Both the position numbers and the translations under genes were made by a program. Positions 1 to 5,077 of a DNA stretch of 9,290 bases are shown in pieces. The notes beneath the pieces are model-generated. The model had not been told where the DNA came from. It did not search any database and worked only from the letters and a program-made list of their open reading frames with translations. The DNA is from an uncultured Actinomycetes bacterium (lineage in GTDB: Bacteria > Actinomycetota > Thermoleophilia > Solirubrobacterales > Solirubrobacteraceae): positions 1 through 9,290 of the forward strand of contig CALAQT010000593.1 of assembly GCA_937888775.1 (NCBI GenBank). Reading direction: 5' to 3'. The first letter of the stretch is position 1, and each line of letters opens with the position of its first letter.

Positions 1-8
1 GGACGTTT

Positions 9-35
9 CCGCGCCCCCGCCCACCGGGGGCGCGG
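9..35 (+). terminator. GC-rich stem-loop, probable terminator of an upstream gene
   Basis: A perfect 10-bp stem (bases 9-18 with 26-35) closes a 7-nt loop. No T-run follows, only TCGTT. U-less GC-rich hairpins of this kind commonly terminate transcription in actinobacteria. It lies 76 bases before the first gene in the window, so it most likely ends a gene that lies off the left edge. Direction is inferred; the stem could act in both directions. Confidence 0.55.
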
Positions 36-110
36 TCGTTACTGCACGCTCCGGGTTAGAGGGCACATCGCTCACCACGGCGAAAGACGACATGAACCGG
101 TGCTAATCCG

Positions 111-365
111 ATGACGGACCTGAGCGAGCGAGTCTGCCCCCGGTGCGGTGAGCCTGCCAGCGAGCGGCGGTTCTGTGGGACGTGCGGTCTCAATCTAGCG
201 GAGCAGTCCGAGGTGCCAACACGGGCTGAATGGGAAGCGTCGCAGGCCGGGCAGGTGTCCCCAGCCGGCAGTTCCGAACCCATGCCCGGGCATCTCGGCC
301 AAACGTCCGCCCAGCCCGAGGAGTCTGGACTGAACGCCGACTCGACCTGGCGTTTCAGGTGGTAA
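111..365 (+). CDS. Small zinc-ribbon protein
   Basis: This 84-aa protein starts with two CxxC knuckles, Cys9-Pro-Arg-Cys12 and Cys22-Gly-Thr-Cys25, ten residues apart. That is the usual spacing for one four-cysteine zinc ribbon. The rest (about 35-84) is polar, rich in Ser, Pro and Glu, probably disordered, and ends in an aromatic/basic tail (W-R-F-R-W). There is no membrane segment. Short zinc-ribbon proteins with this N-terminus and a following Glu/Pro linker are, from memory, common in Thermoleophilia, often with a membrane or longer C-terminal part, so this copy may be shortened at its 3' end. The ATG at 111 has no clear Shine-Dalgarno. The sequence just before it (TGCTAAT, 101-107) is A/T-rich, so a short or missing leader is possible. 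Exact role unknown; zinc binding is a family-level inference. Confidence 0.75.
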   Translation: MTDLSERVCPRCGEPASERRFCGTCGLNLAEQSEVPTRAEWEASQAGQVSPAGSSEPMPGHLGQTSAQPEESGLNADSTWRFRW

Positions 366-421
366 CGGCCGTCCCTTCGGTGTAACGACTGCGCTTGGGA
401 GCTTCACCTGCCAGATGACCT

Positions 422-452
422 CACGTGGCAGCGACTTCATCGCCGCCACGTG
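422..452. terminator. Strong hairpin downstream of the zinc-ribbon gene
   Basis: CACGTGGC (422-429) pairs perfectly with GCCACGTG (445-452). After one A/C mismatch, GCG (431-433) pairs with CGC (441-443), leaving a 7-nt loop. The hairpin sits 56 bases after the zinc-ribbon stop codon, which suits a terminator, but no T-run follows. The arms are also two of the ACGTGGC motifs that cluster in this region, so it may instead, or also, be a protein-binding site. Confidence 0.5.
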
Positions 453-680
453 TAGAGGCAGCACCAGTTCGGTGCGATTCGAGTCCGCCAACCATGCCTA
501 CCTCCGGTAATGGCTGCGCCGCCGTATGAAAAGGCAGCAGCATAGTTGTAAGGGTCTGGCGAACGTGGCCACTCAGTCAACCCCCGGATACCCCTCAGAC
601 ACGCTGTCCGGCCTTCTAAGCCCACGTAAATGGTTACCTGAGTTCCGGGTCGGGTGGGAAGCGATTACACCTTACGTGGC
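422..680. repeat. Cluster of ACGTGGC motifs (iteron-like)
   Basis: ACGTGGC occurs in direct orientation at 423-429, 563-569 and 674-680, and inverted (GCCACGT) at 445-451. A fifth, 6-base copy (CCACGT) is inverted at 622-627. The copies at 622-629 and 672-679 extend to a perfect 8-bp inverted pair, CCACGTAA/TTACGTGG. I found no other ACGTGGC while reading the rest of the window. Such clustering in gene-free DNA ahead of a primase-polymerase resembles replication-initiator or regulator sites. The binding partner is unknown. Confidence 0.4.
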
Positions 681-968
681 CTTGCAACGCCTCTCCCGGC
701 CTCAATTCCAATCTCGCAAGCCCGCCGCCCTATTCCCACTCCAACCACCCCGGCAAGCCCGTCTCTCAGGCGCGAGTGCGGGAAACGGACATTGCCTGGT
801 CATAGAGCCTGACACCTCTAGATCGTCGAATCGTCAATGGCTCCAGCCAATTGTGCAAACTAAGTTGCCAGAACGCCGCATCCGAGTTTCTGTGTCAAGT
901 TGTCAATGTGCATGTTGTAAAGCCGTGCGAGTTGGCAATGAGGGCTCCCCTATCTGAGCATAAGCTAA

Positions 969-1015
969 GGAGACCCCTCTCGCCCGAAGTCCTTCTCACG
1001 CGCGAAGGGGAGTCC
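969..1015. other. Imperfect stem-loop in the leader region
   Basis: The arm 969-983 pairs with 1002-1015: 3 outer base pairs, a 2-nt mismatch, 5 base pairs (CCCCT/AGGGG), one bulged C at 979, then 4 base pairs (TCGC/GCGA). The loop is 18 nt, 984-1001. There is no T-run. It could be a terminator, an RNA structure or an origin element. It is seen directly in the sequence; its role is not. Confidence 0.35.
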
Positions 1016-1374
1016 GGCGATGCTTGTTGACGCACAGACGACACACGCTGCCAGAAGGCGGTCATGCTCCATGACACCCTTATAGCACCATTTGCCCTGC
1101 AATTAAGGTGTTGCGTACGCGGCAACCTGCCACGAAGCCGGATGTTCTACAAAGTCATCTTGCACTTGGTGATTACGTCCGTCTTCAAAATGAGGCTCAT
1201 AAACCGCAGCATAAGCTTACCGACCTTTGAATCGGGGCGCAATTCTATACGTCGTTGTACTAAAGGTATGACAAAACAAACCAGGTACTGCCAAGGATTG
1301 TCCCTGATGAAGGTCGCCCGGCAAATCACTCATACGATGATGAAGGGACTCTGTTTCGACGAGGGCGTCTGCTA

Positions 1375-1391
1375 GGTTGGTGACACCAACC
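1375..1391. promoter_or_regulatory. Perfect 17-nt inverted repeat, candidate operator of the element operon
   Basis: GGTTGGTG-A-CACCAACC is a perfect 8-bp inverted repeat around one central base, a typical footprint for a dimeric helix-turn-helix regulator. It lies 60 bases before the first gene of the operon. A related half-site, CACCAACGACA, recurs at 1427-1437 just before the ribosome-binding site, beside the first copy's CACCAACCGACA. A possible -10 box, TACGAT, lies upstream at 1333-1338 without a good -35. Control of the primase/Xis/Int operon by a repressor binding here is inferred. No repressor gene is visible in the window, unless one of the small unknown proteins has that role. Confidence 0.55.
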
Positions 1392-1400
1392 GACATGTAG

Positions 1401-1416
1401 CGCGCCGACGGGCGCG
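1401..1416 (+). promoter_or_regulatory. Short hairpin in the 5' leader of the element operon
   Basis: CGCGCC (1401-1406) pairs perfectly with GGCGCG (1411-1416) across a GACG tetraloop. It lies between the palindromic operator and the ribosome-binding site of the first gene. It is small but GC-rich, so it could slow or attenuate transcription or form part of a regulator site. No T-run follows. Confidence 0.3.
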
Positions 1417-1450
1417 ATCGCAGAGTCACCAACGACAGGAAGGTAACCGC

Positions 1451-1696
1451 ATGACGCAATACAGTTGGATCACGACGATGGCTGAGGAGGACTTAGCCGG
1501 AGGCACCCAGAGGACTTGGCCGATGGTTCTGGGGCGCTTTGGAGCAGCAACAGCGATTGTGAGGAACCCCAGTCGCGACGGGGTCGTCGAGCCTGACATC
1601 AAGCCTTTGACCAAGGACCCCGTGAAGTTCCTCCCGGGCCTCGGTCCGGAAGGCGGAGCGGCTGAGACGTTGGTTCACACCGGAGTGCCGGTATGA
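1451..1696 (+). CDS. Unknown 81-aa protein, first gene of the element operon
   Basis: I do not recognise this protein. It starts at an ATG with a good Shine-Dalgarno, AGGAAGG at 1437-1443, seven bases upstream. Its stop overlaps the primase-polymerase start by ATGA (1693-1696), so the two are probably translationally coupled. The N-terminal third holds several Trp and Thr residues; the rest is rich in Gly, Pro and Val with mixed charge. There is no membrane segment, signal peptide or cysteine, and no clear helix-turn-helix. Being first after the candidate operator suggests a regulator, copy-control or replication-accessory role, but this is only positional. The start signal and overlap are the main reasons to call it real. 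Confidence 0.55.
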   Translation: MTQYSWITTMAEEDLAGGTQRTWPMVLGRFGAATAIVRNPSRDGVVEPDIKPLTKDPVKFLPGLGPEGGAAETLVHTGVPV

Positions 1697-2832
1697 GTCG
1701 GCTTAGCCAGGGCGTCACGCTCGGACAGTGCGCGTGCGAGTACGCCGAGCGCGGGCTCTTTGTGCTCCCGGCCAATGGCAAACTTCCCCTGACACCCAGA
1801 GGTTTCCACTCAGCATCCAAGGACCCGGACAAGGTTCGCAAGTGGTGGAAGCGGTGGCCAGAAGCCAATATCGGTATTGCTTGCGATGCCTCGGACCTAG
1901 TAGTCCTCGACGTGGACAAACGTTCGGGGGGCTTTGACACGCTTGATGAGCTGGAGTCAATGTGCGAGCTCCCCCAGACTCCGTGTTCGCAGAGCGGAGG
2001 CAACGGACTCCATGCGTTCTTCAGCTATCCCGGTGTGCCTCTAAAGGGCACGCACAATGGGATCGACATCAAGCATCACGGTTACGTGATTGCACCTCCT
2101 TCCGTGCATGCCTCAGGCAAACGCTATGAATGGATCATCGACCTCGATCAGCCCATCGGCTCGCTCCCGGCGCCATGGCTGGAGGTCCTGGCCAAGAAGC
2201 CTCAAGAGGTTTTGGGTAATGGTGCTTCTAGCACCACACCCACATGTGTCCAGCAAAGTGACAAGAACGATGATTGGCTTCACGCAGCCGAGGATCTTCT
2301 AGGTTGGCATGAGCGGGAGGCGAACTGGATGCGCAGCCTGATGGACTACCAGATCCACTACCTGCATACCCAGCCTGAACGAGGCTGGACGCTTGGTTCC
2401 CAAACTCGCTCAGAGGTCGAGTGTTCGATCGTGTTGCGATGGGTGTGGGATGGCGCCTCGGACCGGCAGATCATCGAGTTAGCCAATGCCTATCTTCCTC
2501 GGCACATCGAAGAACGAGCAAAGCGCGGCTACGACTACCTGAACCGCACGATTTTCAGTGCGCGGTGGTACCTCTACGAGAAGAAGGGTTTGATCAGCTC
2601 CCCGCTAGGCGGATGCCCACGCAAGCGGGAGGCAAAGCATCGCTGGACGAGCGACGAGGAGCTAACTGCCGCCTTTGAAATGGTCGAGGGTCAACTTCAG
2701 CCCGAGTGGATTCGTGAGCTCAAGGCCTGTGGTTACCCGAGCAAGACGGCATATCGCATCAGGGATCGGCTACGGGAGCAGGGCCTGATCAGGATCGAAG
2801 GCAAGCGCGTCCTGCGCGAGACGGAGATCTAG
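1693..2832 (+). CDS. Primase-polymerase (prim-pol) replication protein
   Basis: This 379-aa protein carries a bifunctional DNA primase/polymerase N-terminal domain (archaeo-eukaryotic primase superfamily) at about residues 8-165. Visible motifs are the conserved N-G-K-x-P region (Lys30), the metal-binding acidic pair in V-L-D-V-D-K (Asp73, Asp75), the S-G-G-x-G-L-H motif (His107), G-I-D-I-K (123-127) and the typical Y-V-I-A-P-P-S stretch (131-137). Residues 310-379 look like a winged helix (helices around W-I-R-E-L-K and T-A-Y-R-I-R-D-R-L), probably for origin or template binding. No P-loop helicase domain is present, so unwinding would depend on another protein. The family makes RNA/DNA primers and is typical of actinobacterial integrative elements, plasmids and phage satellites. 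The ATG at 1693 has GGAG at 1682-1685 and overlaps the previous stop. Confidence 0.9.
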   Translation: MSRLSQGVTLGQCACEYAERGLFVLPANGKLPLTPRGFHSASKDPDKVRKWWKRWPEANIGIACDASDLVVLDVDKRSGGFDTLDELESMCELPQTPCSQSGGNGLHAFFSYPGVPLKGTHNGIDIKHHGYVIAPPSVHASGKRYEWIIDLDQPIGSLPAPWLEVLAKKPQEVLGNGASSTTPTCVQQSDKNDDWLHAAEDLLGWHEREANWMRSLMDYQIHYLHTQPERGWTLGSQTRSEVECSIVLRWVWDGASDRQIIELANAYLPRHIEERAKRGYDYLNRTIFSARWYLYEKKGLISSPLGGCPRKREAKHRWTSDEELTAAFEMVEGQLQPEWIRELKACGYPSKTAYRIRDRLREQGLIRIEGKRVLRETEI

Positions 2833-2839
2833 GAAGGAG

Positions 2840-2920
2840 ATGGATCCCAAACCAACATCGGGAGCCATCGTGAAGCGACCACAACAGACAAACAAACAAA
2901 CGAACGGAGCAATGAAATGA
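2840..2920 (+). CDS. Possible 26-aa peptide between prim-pol and the next gene
   Basis: An ATG at 2840 opens a 26-codon frame whose TGA overlaps the next start by ATGA (2917-2920), the same arrangement as the other junctions in this operon. The purine-rich AGGAAGG (2831-2837) is upstream but only two bases from the ATG, which is unusually tight. The peptide is polar and basic (Lys, Gln, Asn, Thr) with a low-complexity A-C-A-A-rich DNA stretch near its end. It may be a real coupling peptide or chance. No function can be suggested. Confidence 0.3.
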   Translation: MDPKPTSGAIVKRPQQTNKQTNGAMK

Positions 2921-3105
2921 GTCCGCAGAAGCACGAAGCAGTAATGCAGGCCGAAGATCTAGCAGAGCCGCCTGCGAACGGCGGTGAATCAACGGCGAGG
3001 CAGGCCGCGCGTCTTGCGGTTGGCCTCTTCAGGCTCGGTCGGGCCGCAAGGATGACGAGACAAGGCCGCTACACCATACGCATCCTGCGAGGGAGTCGCT
3101 CATGA
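2917..3105 (+). CDS. Unknown 62-aa basic protein
   Basis: No family recognised. The ATG at 2917 has GGAG at 2906-2909, seven bases upstream, and the TGA overlaps the next gene's start by ATGA (3102-3105). The first half is acidic and polar (Glu, Ala, Pro). The second half (about 28-62) is strongly basic, with many Arg in an amphipathic pattern (A-R-L-A-V-G-L-F-R-L-G-R-A-A-R), consistent with a DNA- or RNA-binding helix. It lies between the replication protein and the Xis-like gene, where small integrative elements often carry accessory or regulatory proteins. It could help excision or copy control; that is guesswork from position and charge. Confidence 0.55.
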   Translation: MSPQKHEAVMQAEDLAEPPANGGESTARQAARLAVGLFRLGRAARMTRQGRYTIRILRGSRS

Positions 3106-3317
3106 GCGCGACCGCTCGTGTCGTGCCGTTCCCGCTGGAGCGGACGCAGGCGAGGCGCCTAGTCGATGTCGCCGGATTGATGCATACGTTCGGGTACAGC
3201 GAGCGCTGGTGGCGCTACCGAATCTCCGAGGGCATGCCGTGCCATCAATGGGGCAAGCGGCTACGTTTTGACCCATCACAAGTCGAGCAATGGCTGGAGG
3301 AGCGTTATGCCTCATAA
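3102..3317 (+). CDS. xis: Excisionase/AlpA-like helix-turn-helix protein
   Basis: The 71-aa protein has an N-terminal extension (1-18) followed by a MerR/AlpA-type winged helix-turn-helix at about 19-68. It runs R-L-V-D-V-A-G-L-M, a turn, W-W-R-Y-R-I-S-E-G as recognition helix, then G-K-R-L-R-F-D as wing, and V-E-Q-W-L-E-E closing. This layout is standard for small DNA-binding excisionases that bend DNA next to the attachment site and favour excision by the integrase. The start has GAGGGAG at 3089-3095, six bases upstream, and overlaps the previous stop by ATGA. The 3' end overlaps the integrase start by 11 bases and supplies its ribosome-binding site. The Xis role rests on family and neighbourhood; a regulator role is the main alternative. 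Confidence 0.8.
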   Translation: MSATARVVPFPLERTQARRLVDVAGLMHTFGYSERWWRYRISEGMPCHQWGKRLRFDPSQVEQWLEERYAS

Positions 3318-4371
3318 GCGCGGCAAGCGGTGGGTCGCGAGCGGATACGACAAAGCGGTGGGCCGCAAGCGGTACCTCGGCACGTTCGATACCAAGAGGC
3401 AAGCCAGTCAGACCGAGGCGGAATGGAAGCTGCGAACACGCGCCACGGGCCGCGAGACATGCGACCAGTTTGCCGAGCGGTGGCCGATCGACTACCCGCG
3501 CCGCCGCGCCAGCACCAACAAGCACAACGCCGAGCGCGCCAAGGCGTTCGCTGAGGACTTCAACGGCGTCAAGCTCGCCGACGTCGATCGGCCGACTGCT
3601 AGGGCGTGGGCGCTCAAGCACCGACACCGTGTGGCCGCGGTGCGTGCAATGTTCGGCGACGCGCTCCGCGACGGCCTGATCGACCGCAACCCGTTCGCCG
3701 AGCTTCGCCTCCCAGGCAGCAAGGGGCGCAAGGACATCATCGCGCTCACAGAGCACGAGCTGACGGAGCTTGCAGATCTGGCGCTCGACGAGCGGATGGA
3801 GCTCGGCGATTACGCTCCCGAGTTCCGCGCGATGGTCCTGTTCTCCGGCTACGTCGGGTTGCGACCGGGCGAGCTGTTCGCCCTGCGCCGCGGCGACGTG
3901 CGAGGGCAGATGGCGACAGTTGAGCGGTCACTGTCGTCCAAGACAGGGGAGATCGGCCCGACAAAAACGGGGCGGTCGCGGACCGTGATCGTCCCACCGG
4001 CCGCGCAGGACGCACTGCTCGCTGTCCCTCCGCATTCTTCGGGACTGCTGTTCACCTCGCCGACCGACAGGATGTGGTCGCAGTCGCTGCACCATCGCTA
4101 CTGGTCGCGGCTGCGGCTGATCGCGAATCGTCCCGGCTTCGACTTCTATGAGCTACGGCATGCCGCGGCGACGATGCTGCTTGAGCGCGGCGTAACGCCG
4201 TGGGATGTTGCTGTGCAGCTCGGCCACACCGACGGCGGGCAGCTCGTCATGGAGCTGTACGGCCACCCATCGGAGGCTGGTTCTCGGGCTCGGGTACTCG
4301 CAGCGTGGGATGCGGCCTCAGGGCCGACGCCGATCAACGTTTCGGGAGCATTACGGGAGCACACATCGTGA
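3307..4371 (+). CDS. int: Tyrosine site-specific recombinase (integrase)
   Basis: This 354-aa phage-type integrase would integrate and excise the element. Residues 1-45 resemble an arm-type DNA-binding domain (R-K-R-Y-L-G-T-F-D-T motif), about 50-135 a core-binding helical domain, and about 145-335 the catalytic domain. Catalytic candidates are Arg186 (G-L-R-P-G-E-L), Lys220 (T-K-T-G-R-S-R), the box Y-E-L-R-H with Arg284 and Tyr281 in place of the first His, His307 (Q-L-G-H) and nucleophile Tyr318 (M-E-L-Y-G-H). All core residues are present, so it looks active. An in-frame ATG at 3268 exists, but 3307 is preferred: GGAGGAG (3296-3302) precedes it, and the arm domain starts there. It is the last gene of the element operon, which usually places attP just downstream. 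Confidence 0.93.
   Translation: MPHKRGKRWVASGYDKAVGRKRYLGTFDTKRQASQTEAEWKLRTRATGRETCDQFAERWPIDYPRRRASTNKHNAERAKAFAEDFNGVKLADVDRPTARAWALKHRHRVAAVRAMFGDALRDGLIDRNPFAELRLPGSKGRKDIIALTEHELTELADLALDERMELGDYAPEFRAMVLFSGYVGLRPGELFALRRGDVRGQMATVERSLSSKTGEIGPTKTGRSRTVIVPPAAQDALLAVPPHSSGLLFTSPTDRMWSQSLHHRYWSRLRLIANRPGFDFYELRHAAATMLLERGVTPWDVAVQLGHTDGGQLVMELYGHPSEAGSRARVLAAWDAASGPTPINVSGALREHTS
4343..4364 (+). repeat. Imperfect 11-nt tandem repeat at the 3' end of int
   Basis: CGGGAGCATTA (4343-4353) is followed at once by CGGGAGCACAC (4354-4364); the first eight bases are identical. It lies inside the last codons of the integrase. The same 11-base period recurs in the tandem repeat at 4483-4504, so both could be arm-type integrase sites flanking a crossover core. 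That role is inferred. Confidence 0.3.
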
Positions 4372-4523
4372 CCCCCCCGCGAATATTGGGCATGCGGGCT
4401 TGTTAATCCTGTCTCCCCGATTAGCGAAAGTCCTGCAAAGCGGCATAGTCGCTGCCGCGCCCGATCGGCTCAGAATGTCCAGAGGGCATCAAAAGGGCAT
4501 CAAACTGTTGCGGCTCCGGCGAT
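4372..4523. other. Gap after int, probable location of the attachment site
   Basis: No gene is supported in these 152 bases between the integrase stop and the converging toxin gene. A run of seven C follows the integrase stop. The A/T-richer stretch around 4380-4400 is the most likely crossover core by analogy with other integrases encoded next to attP. I could not find a matching direct repeat in the left part of the window, and no tRNA gene is present here, so the exact att core and target remain undefined. Confidence 0.35.
4483..4504 (+). repeat. Exact 11-nt tandem repeat, candidate integrase arm site
   Basis: AGGGCATCAAA occurs twice head to tail (4483-4493 and 4494-4504) without a mismatch. 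It is about 110 bases downstream of the integrase stop. Short direct repeats of about this length next to the crossover site are a usual form of arm-type binding sites for the N-terminal domain of tyrosine integrases. Seen directly; function inferred. Confidence 0.45.
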
Positions 4524-4796
4524 TCAGTCGCGGTAGGCGCGCCCGCGGGGCAGCACGCGCAGCACGATCACAGTGCGCTTCGATGAATCGCGCGTGAAGC
4601 GCACCCGCCAGTCGCCGACCCTTAGGCGCCATTCGTCGTCTGGGCCCGCGAGCCTGACGACGTCGCCGGCCGGAGGATCGCCGACAAGGCGATCGAGCCC
4701 CTCGATGATCCGTTGTTGCACGGGGCGATCGAGGCGCCGCATGTCGCGTCTTGCGCGCGGCGTGAAGACCCAGCCGCCGCCCGGCTCGGCGCTCAA
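4524..4796 (-). CDS. RelE/ParE-family toxin
   Basis: The 90-aa product has the RelE/ParE layout: an N-terminal strand (W-V-F-T-P-R-A), two helices (R-R-D-M-R-R-L-D and V-Q-Q-R-I-I-E-G-L-D-R-L), a short loop, then strands ending in W-R-L-R-V-G-D-W-R-V-R-F and V-I-V-L-R-V-L-P-R-G. The R-x-x-x-G-D-W-R-V-R motif is the hallmark of this fold. Such toxins either cleave ribosome-bound mRNA (RelE) or poison gyrase (ParE), and the sequence alone does not decide which. The start is TTG, overlapping the antitoxin stop by four bases (TTGA, 4793-4796), so synthesis depends on antitoxin translation. It converges with the integrase, and the pair may belong either to the element or to the host. Confidence 0.88.
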   Translation of the reverse strand: MSAEPGGGWVFTPRARRDMRRLDRPVQQRIIEGLDRLVGDPPAGDVVRLAGPDDEWRLRVGDWRVRFTRDSSKRTVIVLRVLPRGRAYRD

Positions 4797-5029
4797 GCGA
4801 ACTCGCGGCGGATCTCTTCGGCGGAGATGACCTCGCCGCGGGCGATCTCAGCCCTGGCCTCGGCCACGGCTTCGTCCTCCTCCGGCGTCACGGGCTCGTC
4901 GTCGATGGGAGCGGTGTCGAGGAGCGCCGTCAGCGGGTCGGGGCGCTGGTCGAGTAGCCGCAGCGCCTCCGCGGCCTCTTCTTCGGTGAGCGTTTCGATC
5001 CGCTGGCGCAGTTTTTCCTTGGCGGTCAT
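4793..5029 (-). CDS. Antitoxin of the RelE/ParE-type pair
   Basis: A 78-aa acidic protein encoded directly before the toxin. Residues 1-28 (K-E-K-L-R-Q-R-I-E-T-L-T-E-E-E-A-A-E) predict helices that could dimerise or bind DNA. The C-terminal half is very acidic and ends in the pattern G-E-V-I-S-A-E-E-I-R-R-E-F, the usual toxin-wrapping tail of such antitoxins. An upstream in-frame ATG at 5077 would add 16 residues, but the -10 box at 5039-5044 and the operator at 5046-5066 lie inside that extension, so the ATG at 5029 is preferred. The resulting leader would be only a few bases. A typical pair neutralises the toxin and represses its own promoter. Confidence 0.82.
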   Translation of the reverse strand: MTAKEKLRQRIETLTEEEAAEALRLLDQRPDPLTALLDTAPIDDEPVTPEEDEAVAEARAEIARGEVISAEEIRREFA

Positions 5030-5038
5030 CGTGCGTCC

Positions 5039-5066
5039 AAGATACCGCTCGGGCGTACGCCGAGCG
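5039..5066 (-). promoter_or_regulatory. Toxin-antitoxin promoter with overlapping inverted-repeat operator
   Basis: On the minus strand, TATCTT (5044-5039) is a good -10 box ending nine bases before the antitoxin ATG. Immediately upstream, within the -10/-35 spacer, CGCTCGG (5046-5052) and CCGAGCG (5060-5066) form a 7-bp inverted repeat with a 7-base spacer that itself contains CGTACG. An operator lying on the core promoter is what is expected for an autoregulated toxin-antitoxin operon. No good -35 hexamer is seen. Confidence 0.5.
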
Positions 5067-5077
5067 AGCCAGTTCAT

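Larger units (their letters stand above)
366..1450. other. Gene-free leader region of the integrative element
   Basis: No reading frame here has a ribosome-binding site, a recognisable domain and convincing composition together. The longest is 526-957 and looks like chance. The DNA is visibly less GC-rich than the genes to the right, especially at about 1140-1350. It contains the hairpin at 422-452, the ACGTGGC cluster, three RAGTTGNCA copies (862-870, 897-905, 929-937), a 10-nt direct repeat AGCATAAGCT (957-966 and 1208-1217), an imperfect hairpin (969-1015) and a palindromic operator-like site (1375-1391). Possible roles are replication origin, long regulatory leader, or an unrecognised RNA. 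The left end of the mobile element may lie here, but I found no repeat matching the region after the integrase. Confidence 0.45.

Noticed and set aside
465..495. tRNA-like 3' end (ATTCGAGTCC ... CCA) that could mark an attachment site in a tRNA gene
   Set aside because: The T-stem does not pair, the position 53-61 pair is A/C, and no acceptor, D or anticodon arm fits upstream.
526..957. 143-aa plus-strand open frame in the leader region
   Set aside because: No ribosome-binding site, no recognisable domain and composition unlike a protein; it crosses the repeat-rich region.
3268..3306. Upstream ATG start for the integrase
   Set aside because: It lies deep inside the xis gene without a ribosome-binding site, whereas ATG 3307 has GGAGGAG just upstream and gives the expected N-terminus.
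4205..4597. 130-aa plus-strand open frame over the integrase end and toxin end
   Set aside because: Out of frame with the integrase catalytic domain and antisense to the toxin end; Arg/Ala/Ser-rich shadow sequence.
5030..5077. Longer antitoxin start at ATG 5077
   Set aside because: The extension would contain the likely -10 box and the inverted-repeat operator and has no ribosome-binding site.
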